Notes under the pieces: generated by a model
What the model saw: the letters and a program-made list of their open reading frames with translations, nothing else
What the model was told of the DNA's origin: nothing
The model's database searches: none
DNA from: Anaerocolumna chitinilytica
GTDB taxonomy: Bacteria > Bacillota > Clostridia > Lachnospirales > Lachnospiraceae
Direction: 5' to 3'
DNA: 64,000 nucleotides
NCBI RefSeq assembly: GCF_014218355.1
Contig: NZ_AP023368.1
Location: forward strand, 4,589,501 to 4,653,500
Shown: positions 61,336-64,000 of the stretch, in pieces
Numbering within the stretch: position 1 is the first letter of the stretch
Layout of the letters: the number at the start of each line of letters is the position of its first letter
Program-made: the position numbers and the translations under genes

Positions 61336-62764
61336 AAAATTCCTCCATTAGTAATTTATAATCTGTCTTCAGGTTTTGTTGTATACAGCCTCTATAAACA
61401 GGATTCACATAACAGATGGCGTGTCCTTCTATATCATAAATTCCAAACCGAAGCCACCAATCCTCCTTCGGATTTATACAGTATATCATTTCAGAACCTT
61501 CCTCTAAAGCCTCTTTCTTTACTATCCCGCCATTTAGCAGAAATACTCCATACATAGGCTTTATCACATTATGAACTGTTACCCTGTATTCAATTTCCTC
61601 AGTCCCTGTTATCTCATCTCCCGGCAGATATCTGCCTTGGCCGATAGAAATATCTAACTCCACATACCTTGCCGTATAGCAGTTACCTCTTTTCATACCA
61701 TTTATCAGATTATCAACCGATAATCCTCTGCAGAAAACGTAAGTCGCCGGATCTCCGTAAATAGAGGGCTCTTTGGAATTCTCATAAAGTTCCTCCTTGC
61801 GGTTATGACTGTCGCTGCCTCCAATACCATACAAACGCTGTCCCTTATTCCATAAAAAGTCCATAAATGCTACAGCTTTATCATTGGCTGAAGGTGAATC
61901 CGGGTAGGTAGGGTCACATATTACTTCGATTGTATTCAATCCTGTCAGGTCACAGTCCTCTTTGCAAAACTCCCAGGGAGTAAGAAACATATGGTTTAAG
62001 GATAAGTTCGACTTATCCCGGAAGAAAGCAAGAGCTCCCCTCCAAATATCATCATAACTTACATTCGTTTGCTCTTCCATCAGCCCAGCCTCTGCGGTTA
62101 ACGCACAAAGCAGCTCGTAGAGCGCCTTATCCGATTTTATCCCGTGGATATTCATATGACCAATGGGAAGCGTCAGTTCCATAGAGGGTATCAGCAGGCA
62201 GGTAGAAGGACTTTCTCCAAAAGCTATCCCATTGTGCTCTGTAAAAGCCATAAAATCCATCTTCTGACTCGACAGGATCTCTGCCGCTTCTTCCATATTG
62301 TTATGTCCATCGGAAAATATGGTATGTCCATGGAAATCTCCTTTATAATATCGCTCTTCCCTATTATTAAGGGTTTCAAATGACATATTCTCGTTATCTT
62401 TTTCCTGTTGACAATAATGGGAAGCATAGTGTTTTGTCACATCCGTTTCCACAGATAATATGACTGAATAGCTCTCTTCTTCAAGACTTTCACCAAAAAG
62501 GATAAAAAGACTATACCTTCCTCCCTGCAGTTCATGTTTTAAACCCGTCAAGGTGCATATGTTCCTTGATATGTAGATTTCACGGATAAAGCTTCCTATT
62601 CCAGGTGTAACATTTCCGCAAAATATTCCTGCCGGATTAAATAAAGCTATAGTCATAGGCTGCTTTTCCTCTGTTTCTATCTTAACCCAAAGACTATCTT
62701 TTGGCTTATCAATTTCAAAGAAAACCGGTGTAACATTCCCGGTAATATGGATTTCTCTAGTCAT
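61304..62764 (-). CDS. CehA/McbA-type PHP-domain metallohydrolase
   Basis: Predicted phosphoesterase of 486 residues. Residues about 1-140 form a beta-sandwich of unknown role. The PHP domain starts at YKGDFHGHTIFSDGHN (first metal ligands) with FTEHNGI and PSMELTL, and GIGGSDSHNR near the end. A C-terminal beta domain follows. The ATG at 62764 is preferred; an ATG four codons earlier sits against the only purine-rich site. CehA/McbA relatives hydrolyse phosphate or carbamate esters. It is coupled to the HAD gene, and a DeoR regulator lies upstream. Confidence 0.85.
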   Translation of the reverse strand: MTREIHITGNVTPVFFEIDKPKDSLWVKIETEEKQPMTIALFNPAGIFCGNVTPGIGSFIREIYISRNICTLTGLKHELQGGRYSLFILFGESLEEESYSVILSVETDVTKHYASHYCQQEKDNENMSFETLNNREERYYKGDFHGHTIFSDGHNNMEEAAEILSSQKMDFMAFTEHNGIAFGESPSTCLLIPSMELTLPIGHMNIHGIKSDKALYELLCALTAEAGLMEEQTNVSYDDIWRGALAFFRDKSNLSLNHMFLTPWEFCKEDCDLTGLNTIEVICDPTYPDSPSANDKAVAFMDFLWNKGQRLYGIGGSDSHNRKEELYENSKEPSIYGDPATYVFCRGLSVDNLINGMKRGNCYTARYVELDISIGQGRYLPGDEITGTEEIEYRVTVHNVIKPMYGVFLLNGGIVKKEALEEGSEMIYCINPKEDWWLRFGIYDIEGHAICYVNPVYRGCIQQNLKTDYKLLMEEFCEQYDKRNFV

Positions 62765-62888
62765 ATGAATAACCATCCCTTTCTAATAATATAATTAAAG
62801 CTTGAGTAGTTCCCATTCACTTACAGAGTTATATTGATTTATAATTTATCTAATCATTCTCTTATTATTTTTTTGCATTTATCCCAAT

Positions 62889-62958
62889 AACAAAAAAATA
62901 GAATGAAAACAATATAAAAAAGAACATATTTCTTTCTTTTTATTTGTTTTCATTCTAT
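62889..62958 (-). terminator. Terminator of the DeoR gene
   Basis: A 14-bp perfect stem ATAGAATGAAAACA (62898-62911) / TGTTTTCATTCTAT (62945-62958) is followed on the minus strand by seven T and GTTATTGGG. The PHP gene must therefore have its own promoter in the AT-rich 62770-62885 stretch, which I could not resolve. Confidence 0.65.
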
Positions 62959-62989
62959 ATTATTTTGTTTTAATAATCAATACCAAATT

Positions 62990-63787
62990 TTATGTCAGAT
63001 AATAAGTTATATGCTGGTTTTCGAAAAAGAGTCTCCAATTCTCAGTTAACTCTCTTCCGGTGATAAAGGAGTCGATCTCCTTCCAGCCAGCAACCCGGTA
63101 AGCTGCTTTTCGGTTAAATTTACTGCTATCTGCCAGAAGAATCCTTTCCTTTGCTTGTCTGAATAGAGGTTTTATTGTTGAATAGGCTTGATAGTCCACA
63201 TTGCTGCAGCCAAATTCCATATCCAGGGCATCCACAGAAAAAAACAATTTATCATAGGATATTTCCGCAACAGATTGCTCAAAGAAAATACCATAGGTCA
63301 TACGAATATTAGGTTCTACCTCTCCCCCCAGAAAAAGAAAGCGGTGTCCCTGTTCCTTATAAGCTTCCTGATATTTTCCCATGATAAAGCCCAAAAGACA
63401 TGCTATGGAATTTGTAACTATTGTAAGTCCCTTTTTTTCTATCAGCTCCGGTAGAAGATAGGTTACAGTAGAACCGGAATCCAGATAGATACAGTCTCCA
63501 TCCATTATCAGATTGGCAGCCCTTTTACAGATATCCTGCTTTTCTTCTCTTTGCAGAAGCTGACGTTCATGAAACAGATAATGGTCATTAAACGTCTTTT
63601 TTTCCTCTCTGGACAGGTTACCATGCCCTCTCACAAAGCCTTCCTGTTCAGCCAGGTAATCAAAGTCGCTTCGAATGGTCTCCATTGTTACGCCAAAATG
63701 TCTTGCCATATCTGTTACGGTAACCTCGCCTTCCTTTCTGATAAGCCGGCTGATTTCTCTTCTCCTAATCTCAACCTTATTGTTCAT
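62990..63787 (-). CDS. DeoR-family transcriptional regulator
   Basis: Sugar-phosphate-responsive repressor of 265 residues. The N-terminal HTH reads IRKEGEVTVTDMARHFGVTM, followed by ETIRSDFDYL, with the DeoR recognition pattern. The C-terminal sensor domain has DSGSTVTYLLPELIE and the ADSSKFNRKA end motif seen in DeoR phospho-sugar binding. It stands before the PHP/HAD pair, separated by a terminator, and may regulate that pair or the downstream catabolic operon. Confidence 0.9.
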   Translation of the reverse strand: MNNKVEIRRREISRLIRKEGEVTVTDMARHFGVTMETIRSDFDYLAEQEGFVRGHGNLSREEKKTFNDHYLFHERQLLQREEKQDICKRAANLIMDGDCIYLDSGSTVTYLLPELIEKKGLTIVTNSIACLLGFIMGKYQEAYKEQGHRFLFLGGEVEPNIRMTYGIFFEQSVAEISYDKLFFSVDALDMEFGCSNVDYQAYSTIKPLFRQAKERILLADSSKFNRKAAYRVAGWKEIDSFITGRELTENWRLFFENQHITYYLT

Positions 63788-63855
63788 CTCTCCATCAACC
63801 TCCGGGAATCTTACTGTTGTCCAGAGTCCATCTTATCACAATTTACACATTATTA

Positions 63856-64000
63856 CTACATATCTTCTTTTACATACTCCATTAGATCATCGAGAACCGC
63901 ACGGTATCCATTCGCATACATATGTACACCTTCTATGGAATACTCACTTTTAAGATTGTTATCTTTATCATATAAATTTTTGTTTATATCAATATATCTT
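63856..64000 (-). CDS. C-terminal end of a GDSL/SGNH-type esterase (cut by window edge)
   Basis: The last 48 codons of a minus-strand gene are seen, ending at the TAG at 63856-63858. The tail reads RYIDINKNLYDKDNNLKSEY, then SIEGVHMYANGYRAVLDDL. The G-V-H-M-x-x-x-G-Y pattern matches the DGxH-x-x-x-x-GY block of SGNH/GDSL hydrolases, which holds the catalytic His. In this copy the usual Asp reads Glu (EGVH), which is tolerated in some members. The rest lies outside the window. It would be the gene before the DeoR regulator. Confidence 0.7.
   Translation of the reverse strand, partial: RYIDINKNLYDKDNNLKSEYSIEGVHMYANGYRAVLDDLMEYVKEDM

Overview
The window looks like chromosome of a low-GC, Gram-positive anaerobe of the Lachnospiraceae type (Lachnoclostridium/Anaerocolumna-like). 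The reasons are AT-rich spacers, strong GGAGG ribosome sites, frequent TTG/GTG starts, lipobox solute-binding proteins, LplABC-type sugar importers without their own ATPase, AraC regulators with membrane sensors, and many cytoplasmic glycosidases. No rRNA, tRNA, CRISPR, prophage or insertion sequence was seen. Genus assignment is inference.

Bases 1-8450. A truncated amino-acid ABC permease is followed by a minus-strand operon led by a cyclic-di-GMP class I riboswitch with its own terminator. The operon encodes a small STAS-like protein, a KAS III-like condensing enzyme lacking two of the three usual catalytic residues, and an acyl-CoA/AMP ligase. A Nudix hydrolase, an alpha-phosphoglucomutase and an OmpR-type two-component system follow.

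Bases 8450-15800. A long palindromic element precedes five tightly packed plus-strand genes: a very large solute-binding lipoprotein, two MalF/MalG-type permeases, a coiled-coil HlyD/MacA-type adaptor, and a four-helix protein with MacB/FtsX topology. No ATPase is present. Together with the adjacent two-component system this mixed import/export locus is the best candidate for an undescribed system.

Bases 15800-23400. A GNAT acetyltransferase, an Lhr-type helicase (TTG start), a methyl-accepting chemotaxis protein with a clear promoter, and a nitroreductase-family protein.

Bases 23400-52450. A plant-glycan (arabinose-rich) utilisation region. It holds an LplABC importer with an enlarged ArsR-type regulator, a surface GH43 lipoprotein, cytoplasmic GH2, GH43, GH127 and GH30 enzymes, a metal-dependent amidohydrolase, AraC and LacI regulators, an orphan binding protein beside a membrane AraC sensor, and a second LplBCA importer. 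A MarR-PNPOx-hydrolase operon is embedded in it. The likely flow is surface trimming by the lipoprotein GH43, uptake through ABC systems energised by a shared MsmX-type ATPase elsewhere, and release of monosaccharides in the cytoplasm.

Bases 52800-64000. All genes are on the minus strand: an aldo/keto reductase, a ROK regulator, and an MFS transporter/class II aldolase/PfkB kinase/FucI-like isomerase/cupin operon with a recognisable promoter and an inverted repeat at its -35 box. These form a complete uptake-isomerise-phosphorylate-cleave route for an unidentified sugar. A HAD phosphatase/PHP hydrolase pair, a DeoR regulator and the tail of a GDSL-type esterase close the window.
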